In this document: one piece after another, positions 1 through 13,900 of the stretch | Position numbering within the stretch: position 1 is the first letter of the stretch | Layout of the letters: each line of letters starts with the position of its first letter | DNA from: Adineta ricciae | Lineage: Eukaryota; Rotifera; Eurotatoria; Adinetida; Adinetidae | NCBI GenBank assembly: GCA_905250025.1 | Contig: CAJNOJ010000412.1 | Location: forward strand, 1-64,000 | DNA length: 64,000 nt | Direction: 5' to 3' | Program-made: the position numbers and the translations under genes | Notes under the pieces: generated by a model | Seen by the model: only the letters and a program-made list of their open reading frames with translations | Database searches by the model: none | Told to the model about the DNA's origin: nothing

Positions 1-1
1 T

Positions 2-1748
2 CGTCCTCTACTGATTATACTAGGTGCTATTGCCCTCTTTGTTATTATCACATTTGCCCTAGCTGCCGCTGCGCTTGGCACCTTGAACAAACGATTCAAT
101 GACCTTGAGAAGAAGCTGGTTACGACAACTACGCCAATAAGTACAACAACAAATTCTACACCATCAGGATCACTCGCGAGCATTCTTGCCGAAACTGTTC
201 GTATGCAAGATTTATTGATCCATCTTAAACAATTTGAAAGTTTTGCACGTGAAAACGGTAATACACGTGCGATAGGAACAGCTGGATTCGCTCAAACAGT
301 GAATTATATAGAAAATCAACTGAAAACTAACAGTTACAGTCAGCTTCAGGTTATCCGTGAAACGTTTCCAATACAAAACTTTTCCATCAAAGGAGATCCA
401 ATCTTAAGTTGGTCTTCGAATGGAAAGACTGAAAACTTCACCTATTCAACGAACCTATCTCGAACTGATTTCACATACGCGAATTATACAGCAGCGATAA
501 ATCTAACCATCTACGAACTTGTCCAAGTTAAAAACTATGGTTGTAACAAGGATGATTACGCTAATACTACAGGTAAAGCTGTACTGATCATGGCTGGTGG
601 GACATGTACGTACGCGGAGAAGGGTGAACTTGCAGCTACGAAAAATGTATCAGCGTTGCTTTTCTACAATCACGGTTCGACGACGTCAAGTCTAGCACCA
701 GCAACGTTTCGTCTTCGTCAAGCTAATATCTTACCTGCACTCTCTTTGTCGTATGCAGCTGGCCGATCCTTATTCAATTTACTTAATTCTAGCAATTCAG
801 TTAATGTAACACTCGAGATTCAACGCGAAAACTATGGCACATTTGACGTTCACAATATCTGTGCACATACCGTCGATGGAAACAGCACAAAAACGATCAT
901 GGTGGGCAGTCATAGTGATAGTGTACCGGCTGGACCTGGTATCAATGATAATGGTAAGTGACTATACATAGATTTTACTCTATATTATCACTCACATTGT
1001 TAATTTGGTGTTACATATAGGTAGTGGATCAGCAGCTAACCTTGTTCTAGCGTTGAATTTAGCCCGTTTGTATTCATCTAACAGCTATTCAAAGTATCCA
1101 TATCGGATTCGATTTTGCTGGTGGGGTGGAGAAGAAATTGGTTTGACTGGAGCAATTTACCACGTACAGCAAGCTCAGAATTCATCGACCCCAGACGACT
1201 TGAAGCTTTTCAACAATTTAATTAATCTTAACTACGACATGTTAGGTTCGCCAAACTATATATTCGGTATTTACAACGGTAGTTCAGCTAAAGCAGGTAC
1301 ATCTCAAAAAGCAATTAATGGCAGTATTCGAGTCTCCGAAGCGTTTCGTAACTGGTTCAATAGTCAAAATCTTCCATGGGATTACACTGATTTTAGTGGC
1401 CGAAGTGACTATGGACCTTTTCTTGCTGCCGGCATTGCTGCTGGAGGCCTTTTTTCAGGTGGTGACGGAACCAAAACCGAAACACAACGTGATATTTATG
1501 AAGCAAAATTGGGTCAGGGTTACGGTGGTTTGCCAGGCGCCACTTACGATCCATGTTATCATAAGACATGCGATACGCTAAAGAACATTGATCAATTCGG
1601 TTACTTAAAAATGGTGCAAGCGGCTGCCTATATGCTCGAATTTTTAGGTAATCAAACTGATCTGGTAACTTGGTTATATCCCGACGGGCGACCAACTCAA
1701 ATCCAATTACCGGAAGATTATTTTCCGAACAGCGACTATTATGTGTAA
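2..1748 (+). CDS. M28 family metallo-aminopeptidase, membrane anchored, 5' end outside window
   Basis: Zinc exopeptidase of the M28 family (aminopeptidase Y type). The open frame already runs from base 2 without a Met, through a hydrophobic type II anchor at about 8-80 (PLLIILGAIALFVIIT), so the true start lies left of the window. A Ser/Thr stretch follows, then a region of about 130 residues that fits the protease-associated insert, then the catalytic core. Metal-ligand and catalytic motifs are all present: HSDS at 911, NDNGSGSA across the splice, GGEEIGL near 1126 (general base Glu), NYDMLG near 1232 and CYHKTCDT near 1555. One phase-1 intron at 954-1020 (GT-AG, 67 bases) splits the NDNG motif, and splicing restores the family consensus exactly. 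The stop is at 1746-1748. By its anchor it should face outside the cell or a lumen. The gene looks intact; the exact substrate is unknown. Confidence 0.9.
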
Positions 1749-1995
1749 ACTCTACTATAACGTTTGGCCACACTCGACTTCAATAAACAAGAAGATTTAC
1801 ATAAATCTGATAAATAATTTATTGAAGAACAGACTTTTAGCCAATCTGCTATTTTGAGAAAACCATTCACTAGTGTGCAAAAGTTCTTTTATTATTATAT
1901 CCATCGGCTAGACTTTATTAGAAAATCTTCGATTTCATATCAAAATAAATAAGAAACATCATTATAGATTGCTGATAAAATTCTCATCTTTGTAT

Positions 1996-2859
1996 TTAGG
2001 ATAGATAAAAGAAAAGTATGGAAGTAAATGTAAAAATCATTATCGATATGTTGTCAAAACGAACAAAGTTAGCCGCACTTGGTGGTGATGTTTGCGTAGG
2101 TGATGGTGTGCTGGTGGTCGTAGAGGTTGAAGGTGGGACTAAAACATTGAATGGTAAAATATAATTACGATTTAACAGTCGTGCGATATTTTCGGCCATA
2201 GAAACTGCTGTGCATCCATCCTTATTGCAATTGTACAGCATAAGTTCACCAGTCTTAAGTTGGTCATAAGCTTGGACCCATTCAAAGATGGGTTGGTTTG
2301 TGGCATTTACACAATATTCACTATAGACGGGTTTCTGAGCATCAGACCAAACCTGATAAACCGCTCCACAGAATCCCTTGCCAGAACATGCTGGTCCGGC
2401 AGAACAAGTATCATTTGAATCGAGTGTTGCAGGATTGATGAGCATATCAACTAGATTTTGTCTTATGTTTTTCGCTTGGGTTAGAAATTGATTCCAATCG
2501 CTTTTAAGAAGATCGCTCGTGAAGTTAAAGTCACATCTATCCGCATCGGTACAATCGAATTCAATAGTTAAGTTAGTAGCTTCGCTAGCAAGAGAAAATA
2601 CCGTTACTGCATCGAAGTTGGGAACTGTGGCCGGTGTTTTGGCGTTCATAATGCCATTGACTACACCCAAATAGTAATCTACTGTCAATACAACCTGACA
2701 ACTTTGTTCACTGACCGGAAGATCAACATAGGTACATGTCGGTGGTGTTGGATTTTTCAGATCGGCAGTAAACCTGCAGTCCTTAGCACATAAGAGAGCA
2801 TCGACGCTTGGAGTTGATATCAAAGACAACAAGACAAAGAAAAGAACGGTGTAAAACAT
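1996..2859 (-). CDS. Unknown secreted, probably GPI-anchored Cys-rich protein
   Basis: An intact single-exon frame of 287 residues with a clear signal peptide (MFYTVLFFVLLSLISTPSVDA) followed at once by CAKDC. The body has many cysteines, including CSAGPACSGKGFCG, and several N-glycosylation sequons. Near the C-terminus is a Ser/Thr/Pro-rich stalk (STSTTTSTPSPTQTSPPS), then a short hydrophobic tail with no charged residue after it, which is typical of a GPI-anchor signal. I do not recognise the family. It lies tail to tail with the M28 gene and head to head with the M13 gene, about 300 bases from the latter, so a shared bidirectional promoter is possible. Confidence 0.7.
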   Translation of the reverse strand: MFYTVLFFVLLSLISTPSVDALLCAKDCRFTADLKNPTPPTCTYVDLPVSEQSCQVVLTVDYYLGVVNGIMNAKTPATVPNFDAVTVFSLASEATNLTIEFDCTDADRCDFNFTSDLLKSDWNQFLTQAKNIRQNLVDMLINPATLDSNDTCSAGPACSGKGFCGAVYQVWSDAQKPVYSEYCVNATNQPIFEWVQAYDQLKTGELMLYNCNKDGCTAVSMAENIARLLNRNYILPFNVLVPPSTSTTTSTPSPTQTSPPSAANFVRFDNISIMIFTFTSILFFYLS

Positions 2860-3159
2860 GGTCGAAAAATACGAAAAAATGATCTTCCATTCGTTTTTTT
2901 CTCCATTGTTTTATACTTCATTGTCTTATCGCGTAGAAGTCATTTTTTGTAAATAGACATACACACAAATAATAGACTTAAACGAAAAATTTGTTTGCGA
3001 GTAGGTGTAACATCATCTCTATATCTTCGTGCCGATATCGTTACATACGGGTAAATAATATTTTGTCTCTCAGTCTTATCTATTTCATTTGATTCACTTG
3101 AGTATACATTCTTTTTCTCCTTCTTCTAGTCCTGTATACAAGTCACACGTTATACAGTC
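2860..3159. other. Intergenic gap between divergent genes
   Basis: About 300 bases between the divergent starts of the unknown secreted gene (minus) and the neprilysin gene (plus). AT-rich with T runs, no coding signal, and no clear TATA box or motif I would name. It should hold both promoters. Confidence 0.4.
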
Positions 3160-6100
3160 ATGACAAGTCGCTTCAGCCAAGGAACAGTAGAGATACTCGA
3201 GTTTGTATATCAGTTTCACTCAATGAACTTCGAAAGATTTATACTTTTAGTAAAAATGACAAGTCTCCTTCAAGTTCATGCACATTGCCAAGAGTTCTAG
3301 CTGTGTTTCTGGGTTTTTTCATAATTACTACTGTAGTCTTTGCCACGTTCTACGGTATCGAGAAAAATAAACGAATTCAAGACGTAATAGCATCATCCAC
3401 GGCTACCACTGCATCGACGACGACTACCACAACACCGGATGGTATAGTTTCTGGTTTTTTTTTCTGACGAAATGCGCTAAATTTTGAAATTATTAGCTAA
3501 GCAAGATTTATGTCTGACTCCATACTGTATCAAAGCAGGTAAAGTACAAAATTTCGATGAAACTTAAGCTACCTTTGATGTCACAGCTGATTATTTAATC
3601 GAAAGTATTGATGAGTCTATAAATCCTTGTGAGGATTTCTTCCACTTCGTTTGCGGAACATGGATTAAAAACACACGAATACCGGATGACGGTAAATACG
3701 AACTTTTCTGATTGTTTGAGTATTAGAATGACTTCTTCGATTTAGCTGGTGCTCAGAATACGTTCAATTTATTACGGCATGAACTGGATTACAATGTTGT
3801 CGGTACGTTGACCGTAATACGAAAACATGAAAGTTTTATGAACGATATGCTTTTGCACAGATTTACTAGCAACACCTCCATCGAATGGAACTGTAGAACC
3901 GGAAGCAGTTGTCAATGCTCGACGTTTGTATAAATCATGCACGAATGAAACTGGCATTGAAGCTGATGGTGTCGATGCTATTATCTCCTTAGTTAATTCT
4001 GAATTTGGCGGCTGGCCCATTCTTCTCGGTTCAACATGGGACGGAAGTACATTTAATTTAACAAAAATTTTGATTGTTCTTCGAAAGTATAACAATAATC
4101 CGATCTTTCGCGTGGGAACATCCACGGACGAGAAAAACTCCTCGACATACGACATTGAAGTAGGTTTTTAGAGAAGATGGAAGCAAGGAATTGAAATTAT
4201 GTATTGCAGATGGGACAAGGTGATCTTGGCCTTGGCCAGAAACAATATTACATGTCTGAAACACGGGTGACCAGCGCCTATCGACAGCTGATGACAGATC
4301 TAGCGAAAAGCTTGACAAACGATACATCGGCGATTGACCAAGACGTCATCGACATATTCGAATTTGAAAAAACGATTGCAATGGTGAATATCTCCAAGAA
4401 TTGACTCAAATAGGCATTTCTTTCTGCCGTTTTAGTACCATTGGACAACATCCGAACAACACGCACGTGACAATGAAACAGTTCGAACAACAGTCAACCG
4501 TTTGACATCTTTATTGAATACAACTGTAAGCAGTGATGAAGTTTGTCTTTGCGAGTCTTTCGTTTCGCGAATCTCTAGTTTGACTTCGACGATTACGTTC
4601 GCCGTGCTTATATGCTCGGTGAAATCACACTGGATGGTACGGAAATCGTTTCGGTTAGTGAAATCGACTATCTTTTGAATGTGACGTCGATTCTTGAACA
4701 AACGCCGGCACGTACGTTACAGAATTATATTGTCTGGAGATTTATGATGAATCGTGCTGCGAACATGCCTCAAAATGTTCGGGTGCTCAAAGAACGATTC
4801 GATCGAATCTTTCGAGGTACGTCAGCAGAACCAACACGTGCGATTATCTGCGGTAATTATGTCAATGGCAATATGGGGTTTGCTGTTTCGAAATTGTACA
4901 TTAAAAAGTATTTTGATGAACACGCACGCACTGAAGTATGTTCCATATTCTGTAGAATCCTTCTTGCGCATTTTTCAAATTACTTAAGTCATTAGAAATG
5001 ATCAATAACATTCGAACTGCGTTTATTGGTATGGTCAATAAATCGACTTGGATGGATAGAGAGTCACAGAACAAAGCTATTGAAAAAGTAATCAGTTCGT
5101 TGGTAGGAAAATTATGACAAAAAATCTCGTTTAGGCCTTGGCAATCGATCAAAAGATCGGCTATCCGGATTATTTAGCAAGCGACAATAATACAAAACTA
5201 GAAGAAGATTATGCTGAAGTAGAAACTGTTGAAAGAGCTTCGGTATGATATTTCATCCTTGAATTTAGTACACATTTAGTACATCGTATATTAATAATGT
5301 TCTCAAATTATTACAAATCAAAGCAAAAGAAAATTTTCGTCTTCTTCGTGAACCGGTCGATCAGAGAGCATGGGGTGATGAACCGCCTAGTGTAGTGAAC
5401 GCCTTCTATGAGCCCTCGAGAAATCAAATCAGTACGTACACGATAATTCTGCCAGTAACTGAGCAAGACTATTCTAATACATCGTTTACAGCTTTCCCTG
5501 CTGGAATCTTACAGAAACCGTTTTTCGACAAAGATGCACCAAAGTATATTGATTGTTTCTCTAGAGTTTGAACATTTCTTACATCTGTCTATTTAATTTA
5601 GATATCTAAATTATGGCGGTGAGTATCACTTGACATGTACTGCCAAAGATCAGCTACTCTTTAGGGATCGGAGTGGTTATTGGACATGAGATTACACATG
5701 GTTTCGATGATACGGGTCGACAGTTTGACAAAGATGGAAATCGCGTTCCCTGGTGGACAGATGAAACAATTCAGAAGTTTGTTAAACGAAAATCATGTAT
5801 TGTCAATCAGTACAGTAATTATACGATCGAACAAATCAATCAGAAAGTTTGTGTACTACAATCGACTGATGATTTGCATTTGTTTTTTATTTGATATAGT
5901 CAAAGGGAGAACAAACACAAGGCGAAGATATTGCTGATAATGGTGGTTTACGAGAAGCTTATTTTGTATGCGATAATGTTCGTGAAAAATGCGCTAATCT
6001 GTTTCCTCTTTGTAGGCCTATGAAAAATGGGCAGAAAAGAACGTGAATAGTGACAAGCGATTACCTGGTTTACAAAAGTATTCACCGGAACAAATGTTCT

Positions 6101-6352
6101 TTATCAATTATGCTCACACGTGGTGTACAAAAATGACCGACGAATACGCTCTGAATCGACTTTTGACTGATGTTCACTCTCTGGGACCATTAAGGTTTAT
6201 TTCAGTTACGTACTACTAATCTAAAAATAAATTTCTTTTGACTTTGCTTTAGAGCTGTCGGCCCAACGTCGAATTTCGATCAATTTGATCGTGCATTCGG
6301 ATGTACGCCTGGTCAAAGCAATAGCCGAGTGAACAAATGTATCGTTTGGTAA
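3160..6352 (+). CDS. Neprilysin-like M13 zinc endopeptidase
   Basis: Type II membrane metallopeptidase that cleaves extracellular peptides. The proposed start is ATG 3160: a 50-base intron at 3201-3250 then joins it in frame to the membrane anchor ([21 protein letters not shown]) and a Thr-rich stalk. The N-terminal M13 signature CLTPYC...[25 protein letters not shown] is rebuilt by splicing near 3440-3680. Later exons carry NAFY.PSRNQI and FPAGIL (about 5400-5520), the zinc site [11 protein letters not shown] at 5685, the third ligand motif EDIADNGG at 5923 and the family C-terminal ending C-x-V-W just before the stop at 6350-6352. More than ten GT-AG introns, mostly 48-70 bases, interrupt it. 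All the exons I read join in frame and no break was seen. The first exon is the least certain part. It lies near the M28 exopeptidase but is a separate gene. Confidence 0.9.
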
Positions 6353-7934
6353 TCAACCGCAGAAAACAAACTGCAATACTATCTCTTTCTGCTCGAAATT
6401 TTATACCATAAAATTCTATCGAAAATAGTTCGATAATAAAACTAATTCTGTTATAAAACCCGAACCTATCCTAATCGGTTCACTTGTCTCTATTTATACT
6501 GCGAACGTATTGGTAAACTAGGTTTAGCATGTAATCTATTATTCATCGTTATTGACAGTTATGCAAACGTACATATGTAAATTTCCAACGATTCTAGCGA
6601 ATTATGCACCTGTGAGTGAGACTTCAGACGCGCGTCTTCTCTTTTGCATATTGATCTATCGGAACTATCATGAATCACCAAGAGCGTCAGGAGTAGTTTC
6701 ACAATGCTGATCTCATCTCGACCCTCCAAGACATATAACATATTACCCTGTGTTTTTACATTGAGTAGATTTCATCTTCCTTCGACGAAAACACTACTTT
6801 CGTGTGAACTTGCGCAATCTAAAATATTTCTTAAATGGAAAATTCCACACCACTTCCTATATTCAGCAGAGCGACGTTCTGTGACTTTCTATTTCTTCTG
6901 ATATTTATCATGTAGTTTTTAAATCAACTTTCCCAGAATTCGTCTCAACTGTCGGCAAAATAAATTTTATCTGAGGATGTTTATTTAAACGTCCGAACAA
7001 GAAAAAATGTGTGTAAGAGAAAATCAGCAAAGTGTTTGTAAATATCAAGGGAGATGAGTGTGAAAAGTGAAAATGTGAAGTATACTGATTTCGACATCTT
7101 TATCTACGCGCTAAGCTCAAGTTGGGATATTATACATTGTCCTACAACATACGTTTAATTTATTCCATAACGTTGGAGGCGATTTGAATGCGCTAAAAGG
7201 TAAACTAAAATGCATTATCAAACAAAAATTTTTTTGTGGTAATTAAGCGAATGAGACGCAAACAAACTTTTTACCACATACGTGAATATTTCCGGACAAA
7301 GTCATTCAACGTGATTTTATTGAAAAATGGACGAGTACCCAAATAATAAGAACCTCGATGAGAGGAAAAATGCTGAAAAAGGGTATAAAACAAAGAGAAA
7401 ACTATTCATTTCATCGTAGTTTATTTTTCTCCTATTTTGTTGAACAAATTGAAAACAAGAAATTGTTTTCATTGTATTTACAATGATACTTATCCATTGG
7501 CGTCGATTATGGATAATAATGATGATAATCACGAAGCAAACGACAAGTACGGAATGATTACAATAGCTTCTCATAATAAGATGAGGAAGGGCATTGCTAA
7601 CTATAATTACTCTGCATTTGTCTCTTTTGTATCTTCATGGGCGCCATATCAAGTCTTCAGCACTAGGATTGCATTATGTAAAATAAAAAATGGTGTCTGT
7701 TTTGAAAGATGTATTTCTACCAATAACTACGATGTTGTGCTCACGAATAAGTCGACCAGGGGACCTTTAATGCGTATAGCATCATATGCATCTGAACATA
7801 TCACTTTAGTATGTTAGGCTTACTAATTGAATTTGCTCATTCATAGTTGTTTAGAACAGCAGATACAGAGGATAGGATTTCTTTTTAGTTATTGAGTGAT
7901 ATATTAATATTAGAACTTTTACCTTTTCACTTAG
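6353..7934. other. Gene-poor stretch, possibly holding the missing first exon of the NHL-polycystin gene
   Basis: About 1.6 kb without a gene I can support. A 126-codon open stretch lies at 7437-7817 on the plus strand, but it starts without ATG, has a competing open frame on the other strand and matches nothing I know. The next gene begins with a phase-1 acceptor at 7934, so a signal-peptide exon is expected somewhere upstream. I could not identify it. Confidence 0.35.
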
Positions 7935-10900
7935 CATTCTCTTACAATCGACCGATGCTTCAGCCCTATACAATGTGGAGTCCGTCTGCCATCACTTTTG
8001 CGAATGTGAATTCAGTTGGATCCAGCCCATTTGATATTTTCGTTAATACAAACAACACCATCTACGTGGCCAATCAAGCAAACAGCCGCGTTCTTGTGTG
8101 GACTCAAGGGAGTACTTGGCCGATACGGTATCTCTCGAGTAATTTGTCGTCTCCATACAGCCTTTTTGTCACAACTACTGGCGAGATTTATATTGACAGC
8201 GCCAGTTCTACTGGTCGGATCGATAGATGGACACCGAAGGCATCAAGTGGTGTTCCGGTACTGTACCTGTGTTCGAAGTGCAATGATCTTTTGTTGATAC
8301 ACAGGACATTCTTTACTGTTCGATGCAGAGCAGTCATCAGATCGTATCCAAGGCGTTAAAAACAAACTCGAATGCATTCGCAATTGTTGTTGGCACAGGT
8401 TCAGCCGGATACGCAGCAAATATGCTGAATCAGCCTTGGGGAATATTTGTGGATATCAATTTTGATTTATACGTAGCTGACTCTAATAACAATCGTATAC
8501 AGCTTTTCCGACCAGGACAACTTACCGGTATTACAGTTGTTGGGAGCACATCGATCAATCTTACTATTTCACTTTCGTATCCTACTGGAGTTGCCCTTGA
8601 CTTCGATGGTTACCTCTTTATCGTCGATAAATACAATCATCGTATCGTTGGATCAGATTCAAGTGGCTTTCGCTGCGTTGTTGGGTGTACCAATACAGTG
8701 GGCTCAAACACAAATCAGCTGTACTATCCAACATCGATGAGTTTTGACAGTTATGGAAACATCTTCGTCACTGATACTACTAACAGTCGTATTCAAAAAT
8801 TTATTCGCTTGAATAATAGTCGTGGTGAGTAATTTGAAATTCAGTTACAACTTACTATTTTACCTATTGTTCGATAACTTTCGTCAGTGAATGCTAATCA
8901 CCCGCTATGCTGCGAAAAGCAACGTTTTTATTTACTTCACATAATCATCCTCGAATTAACCTAAGACTACTCACTTACTTTCATTTTAGTTCCATCATAT
9001 AATCAACCGAAATTTTGTTCGGATGCTTCGTGGAATCCAAATGCCACTACCTTTGCCAATGCAACCAACGGTACCATCGGACCATCACCTTACGGTATCT
9101 TCATCACTATCAACAATACCATCTATGTTGCTGATCGGTCGAAGTATCGTGTACAAATTTGGTCTAATGGAAGTGCCACTCCATCACAATCCATCTACGG
9201 TAGTTTGATGAATTCAAATTCACTTTTTGTCACAACCAATGGTGATGTTTTCGTTGATAATGGATACTACAATGGTCGAGTAGATAAACGAACAACAATA
9301 GCAAATACAAGTGTACCTGTCATGTATATTAGTTCATCATGTTATGGTTCATTTGTTGATCTTACTGATGTTGTGTATTGTTCAATGAGCAATTACCATC
9401 AGGTGGTAAAAAGATGGGTGAATGACAATTCTTCTACAGTGACGGTTGTTGCTGGTACAGGTTCTGCCTATAATAGCTCATATTACCTCAATCGCCCAAT
9501 GGGAATATTTGTGGATATTAACTTTGATCTATATGTAGCAGATCAATACAACCATCGTATTCAGCTCTTTCGATCAGGACAACGGTATGGCATTACAGTT
9601 GCTGGGAGTGCATCGCCTAATCGCACTATCTCACTCGCATATCCCAGTGGAGTTGTTCTCGATGTTGATGGTTACCTTTTTATCGTAGATAGCTACAATC
9701 ATCGTATTGTAGGATCGAGTTCAAATGGTTTCCGTTGTATCGTTGGATGTAGTGGTATAGGCAACGCATCAGATCGGTTGCGATATCCAACATCGATGAG
9801 TTTTGATATCTATGGGAACATGTTCGTCGCCGATACTAGTAACAACCGTATTCAGATATTTAATTTCTTCACGGAGTCATGTGGTAAGTACACCAAGATG
9901 AAAAGTTCAGAAGCAATCAAGGATTAGTGATGATGTTTATTGTTTGATGGTACACAATAGGGTGCAAAAAAAAATTGCCGTTTATTACATAGACTTTATT
10001 TAATGAAGTTTCCAACGTGTTTCTAGCTATCATTCTGGGTTTATTTATGAATGTTAGGTACTATCTGTATGTATTTAGCGAGGCTGATATTGGCTGAAAT
10101 CTGTTGTATTGTTTCGCAAAAATAGCTCATGCTCGGAGTACAAGCTGCGCGTAACGTTACTAATAGATCATATTACACTACTGATGTAGGGATCGCATAC
10201 AAGAGTTTGAAAATTGCTGCATCACGGTGATCTTGGCTCATACCGGTTATGATGAAATTCTCAGAATCGAGAAGTGTAACACTGTGTTGTACTGAAGCTA
10301 ACAAATTGATCTCACCTAGCATATGTACATGAAATCGCTATTTGGGTAGTTGATGATTTCAGCCTCACTATTCAGCAGATGAAGGGAAATGTTCACGCTT
10401 TTAGATTTAATATGAGTAAGGTTTAATACTGTTATTTTAACAACAAATTCCGAAATAAGTTTTAAAGTCACCTTTAGATCACCCATGTGCTCTCTACCGA
10501 GTTAAGGTTTCATGTCCATAGACAAATACAGGGATAAAAGTCTCAATTTAGTCAAAACTTTTTGTAAAAGTATTCGCGATAATACCTCGAAAGGTTGATT
10601 TCTCATGGATAGTAATGTAGAAAGTTTAAAAATTTGTAAAAGATGTTGTTAGTCTCAAAAGTCTCTAGCTTAGCTTGATGACATGAGGGTGCACCTGGAA
10701 AATGTAAGATATCTTGGACACGGATTCGACCTTTTCTTGAACGGATTCGCACACGAATGTATTCCAACTCTGTTAACATTTGTACCAGATGGAACTCCGT
10801 GAGTTCTATCTATTTTAAAAAAGTACTCCGGAAAATATCCTTCCTAAGCCACCAAAAATGAAAAAAAAACCTTGAAAAGCATGAAAACCTCAGAAAAACA

Positions 10901-13900
10901 CGCTCGGATTCGTTTCTTCACTTTCAGTTACCATTTCAGTACTTATTCCAGATACAACTCGAGGGTGAGGGTGGGTGAAAATGTTTTTATGATTGGAATC
11001 GATAGAGCTCGTCGAGTTGTATGTAGAATAAGTGCTGGGATTGAAGAAACGAATCGGTGCGTGTTTTTCTGAGATTTTCATGTTTTTTAAGGGTTTTTTT
11101 TATTAATTCTTATGTATAAGGAAGAATATTTCCCGGGATATAATTTTTTGGAATGGATAGAGTTTACCGAGTTCCATCTGGAAAAAATGTGATCATAGTT
11201 GGAATACACTCGCGTGCGAATCCGTGTCCAAGGTATCCTAAATCCGATATCAATGAAAAACGTCAAGATCACAACGCACGGAAAACATTTTGACGCGAAA
11301 AATATAGAAAAATTTATGTGTAACTTATAAGTTTTTCAACTGCTTCCAAGGAAGTCAGAGTATTATCCCGTGAAAATTCACAGAAAGAACAGAGCTCTTA
11401 ATGTGTGATGTATTTGTACACTCTAGAGTTGATGTTATATAATAACACAAGAAGGTTTCGACATCTCACGCTTTTGTGAAAAGAGCGTTGATAAGTTCAT
11501 TGGCAATTCTTTTTGTACCCTACTGTATATCGACTTTCGAGAAATTGCGCAACTGCAGCACATGTTATCACACAGGATAGAATTTACTAGAGAAATGTTT
11601 AGCGTCATATACAAGTTAGTTGTTGTTCTGAAAGTTTTTCGTTTTCTTTTAGACACCGAAAGCACTGCAAGTCAATATAGTGGTAAAGAGACATTTTGCT
11701 TTCACCCATTAAAAATAATATGAGTTTTAGGGAGTACATTCTCGGCTACGGTTCAGTCCAGTATAACAACGAAAGTGACTACTCAATCGACTGTCGTAAC
11801 ATCGTCTCCAGTGCAAACAGGTAACCATCCGACGAGAAGCCTCTATCTGTCACGTCATTTGATCATATTTCCTTCTTTACCCTTGTCTTTACCCTCAAGA
11901 AATTGTACGACAATCTTATAAATATAGCTTTTCTTCACAAGTTTATTTTTGTGAATCTTTCCTCTCATTTATATAGTTCCTTCATACAATCGACCGAAGC
12001 TTGATACGCATACAATGTGGAGTGCTAATGCAATCACTTTCGCTAATAGCAGTACCGTCGGATCATCACCTTTCGGTATCTTCATCACTATCAACAATAC
12101 CATCTATGTTACCGATCGGTCGAACTATCGTGTACAAATTTGGTCTAATGGAAGTGCCACTCCGTCACAATCCATCTACGGTACCAACATGAGCTCATAT
12201 TCACTTTTCGTCACAACCAATGGTGATGTTTTCGTTGATAATGGATACTACAATCGTCGGGTAGATAAACCGACAACGATGACAAATACCAGTGTATCTG
12301 TCATGTATATTAGTTCATCATGTTATGGTTTATTCGTTGATCTGACTGATACTCTCTATTGTTCAATGAGGAATTACCATCAAGTCATTGCAAAATCATT
12401 ACAGAGTAATTCAAATATTACCATAACAATAGCGGGCACCGGTTGCTGTGGATCTACTTCATACCAACTCTGTTATCCTTTGGGAATATTTGTGGATACT
12501 AATTTTGATTTATACGTAGCTGACTCTAATAACAATCGTATACAGCTTTTCCGACCAGGACAACTTACCGGTATTACAGTTGTTGGGAGCACATCGATCA
12601 ATCTTACTATTCCACTTTCTTACCCGTCTGGGATTGTCCTTGACTTCGATGGTTACCTCTTTATCGTCGATAAATACAATCATCGTATCGTTGGATCAGA
12701 TTCAAGTGGCTTTCGCTGCGTTGTTGGATGCACTGGTGGCGCAAGTTCAAACACAAATCAGCTGTACTATCCAACATCGATGAGTTTTGACAGTTATGGA
12801 AACATCTTCGTCACTGATACTACTAACAGTCGTATTCAGAAATTTATTCGCTTGAATAATAGTCGTGGTGAGTAATTTGAAATTCAGTTACAACTTGTTA
12901 TTTTACCTCTTGCTCGATAACTTTCGTCAGTGAATGCTAATTAGCTGCTATGCTGCGAAAAGCAACGCTTTTATTTACTTCACATAATCATCTTCGAATT
13001 AACCTAAGACTACTCACTTACTTTCATTTTAGTTCCATCATATAATCAACCGAAATTTTGTTCGGATGCTTCGTGGAATCCAAATGCCACTACCTTTGCT
13101 AATGCAACCAACGGTACCATCGGACCATTACCTTACGGTATCTTTGTCACCATCAACAACACCATCTATGTTGCCGATCGATCGAAGTATCGTGTACAAA
13201 TTTGGTCTAATGGAAGTGCCACTCCATCGCAATCCATCTACGGTAGTTTGATGAATTCAAATTCACTTTTTGTCACAACCAATGGTGATGTTTTTGTTGA
13301 CAACGGACTCTACAATAGTCGAGTAGATAAACGAACAACAATAGCAAATACAAGTGTACCTGTCATGTATATTGGTTCATCATGTTATGGTTTATTTGTT
13401 GACCTTACTGATGTTGTGTATTGTTCAATGCCTAATTACCATCAGGTGGTAAAAAGATGGGTGAATGACTACTCTAGAACAATGACGCTCGTTGCTGGTA
13501 CAGGTTATGCCTTTAGCAGTTCAAATTACCTCAATCATCCGATGGGAATATTCGTAGGTAGGAACTTTGATCTATATGTAGCAGATCAATACAACCATCG
13601 TATTCAGCTCTTTCGATCAGGACAACGTTATGGCATTACAGTTGCAGGAAGTACATCGCCTAATCGTACTATCTCACTCGCATATCCCACTGGAGTTGTT
13701 CTCGATGCTGATGGTTATGTTTTTATCGTGGATAGCTACAATCATCGTATTGTAGGATCGAGTTCAAATGGTTTCCGTTGTATCGTTGGATGTAGTGGTA
13801 TAGGCAACGCATCAGATCGGTTGCGATATCCAGCATCAATGAGTTTTGATATCTACGGGAACATATTTGTTACTGACACGAATAATAATCGCGTTCAAAA

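Noticed and set aside
7437..7817. 126-codon open frame upstream of the NHL exons as a possible first exon
   Set aside because: No ATG start, no signal peptide, no suitable donor, an opposing open frame and no recognised similarity.
10872..11081. Matching short open frames on both strands (about 65 codons each)
   Set aside because: They mirror each other because the region is a palindrome. They are not genes.
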